DNA of 5,239 bases from Rhodothermaceae bacterium (GTDB lineage Bacteria; Bacteroidota; Rhodothermia; Rhodothermales; JAHEMB01), in assembly GCA_024643915.1 (NCBI GenBank), contig JAHEMB010000334.1, positions 1 to 5,239 of the forward strand. Reading direction: 5' to 3'. The notes under the pieces are model-generated. The model saw only the letters and a program-made list of their open reading frames with translations. It was not told where the DNA came from and did not search any database. Both the position numbers and the translations under genes were made by a program. Within the stretch, counting starts at the first letter, position 1; every line of letters begins with the position of its first letter. Shown here piece by piece: positions 5,190-5,239 of the stretch.

Positions 5190-5239
5190 GGGGTATTGCG
5201 TTTCGCATCGGCGCTACAAATGATGGCTCCCCCGCTGCC

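Larger units (their letters stand above)
4821..5239. other. Intergenic stretch with inverted repeats and no supportable gene
   Basis: No frame here shows a recognisable protein. Next to the lipoprotein gene lie two AAAATAC copies (4857-4863 and 4881-4887, offset 24 bases), a TTGACG on the minus strand (about 4857-4852) without a matching -10 box, and a run of seven C (plus strand) near 4909. From about 4938 onward the sequence is dominated by variants of the motif CCCTTCTCCACG in both orientations, some forming hairpins (listed separately). A minus-strand frame is open from the right edge to TGA 5047-5049, but its content is largely repeat-derived. Confidence 0.6.

Noticed and set aside
5047..5239. 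Minus-strand frame open from the right edge to TGA 5047-5049
   Set aside because: Its translation is Pro/Arg-rich and largely made of the palindromic repeats; a gene tail entering from the right cannot be supported.

Overview
The window is a GC-rich (mid-60s % by eye) bacterial chromosomal segment carrying two conserved housekeeping genes, one small toxin-antitoxin (TA) remnant and a repeat-bearing intergenic stretch. Codon use, the wording of the DnaG N-terminus and the lack of Shine-Dalgarno sequences before the main genes suggest a Rhodothermota/Bacteroidota-type organism. That assignment is an inference from general resemblance and is not secure.

Layout, left to right. Bases 1-1944 (minus) hold polyphosphate kinase (ppk1), cut by the left edge, with 648 N-terminal codons present. 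Bases 1945-2143 are a divergent intergenic region with promoter-like and palindromic sequences. Bases 2144-2665 (plus) hold a TA module: an antitoxin reading frame that looks frameshifted and shortened, overlapping by 4 bases an intact PemK/MazF-family toxin gene. The toxin gene ends 12 bases before the end of the convergent gene dnaG (2678-4594, minus), a complete 638-residue primase. The 82-base gap before dnaG holds an eight-base tandem repeat and a GC-rich hairpin. Upstream of it, and in the same direction, is a predicted 47-residue lipoprotein (4677-4820, minus). Bases 4821-5239 contain no supportable gene but hold several related inverted repeats.

The lipoprotein gene and dnaG could share a transcript. 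ppk1 is transcribed separately from a region shared with the TA module. The TA module has lower GC (about 53% over 2101-2340 by hand count) than its neighbours and sits between unrelated housekeeping genes, which fits a horizontally acquired, now decaying or rearranged module.

No clearly new system stands out. The points most worth a second look are the intact toxin next to an apparently broken antitoxin, and the hairpin repeats at 4955-4980 and 5146-5166, whose two copies differ by a base-pair-preserving change.
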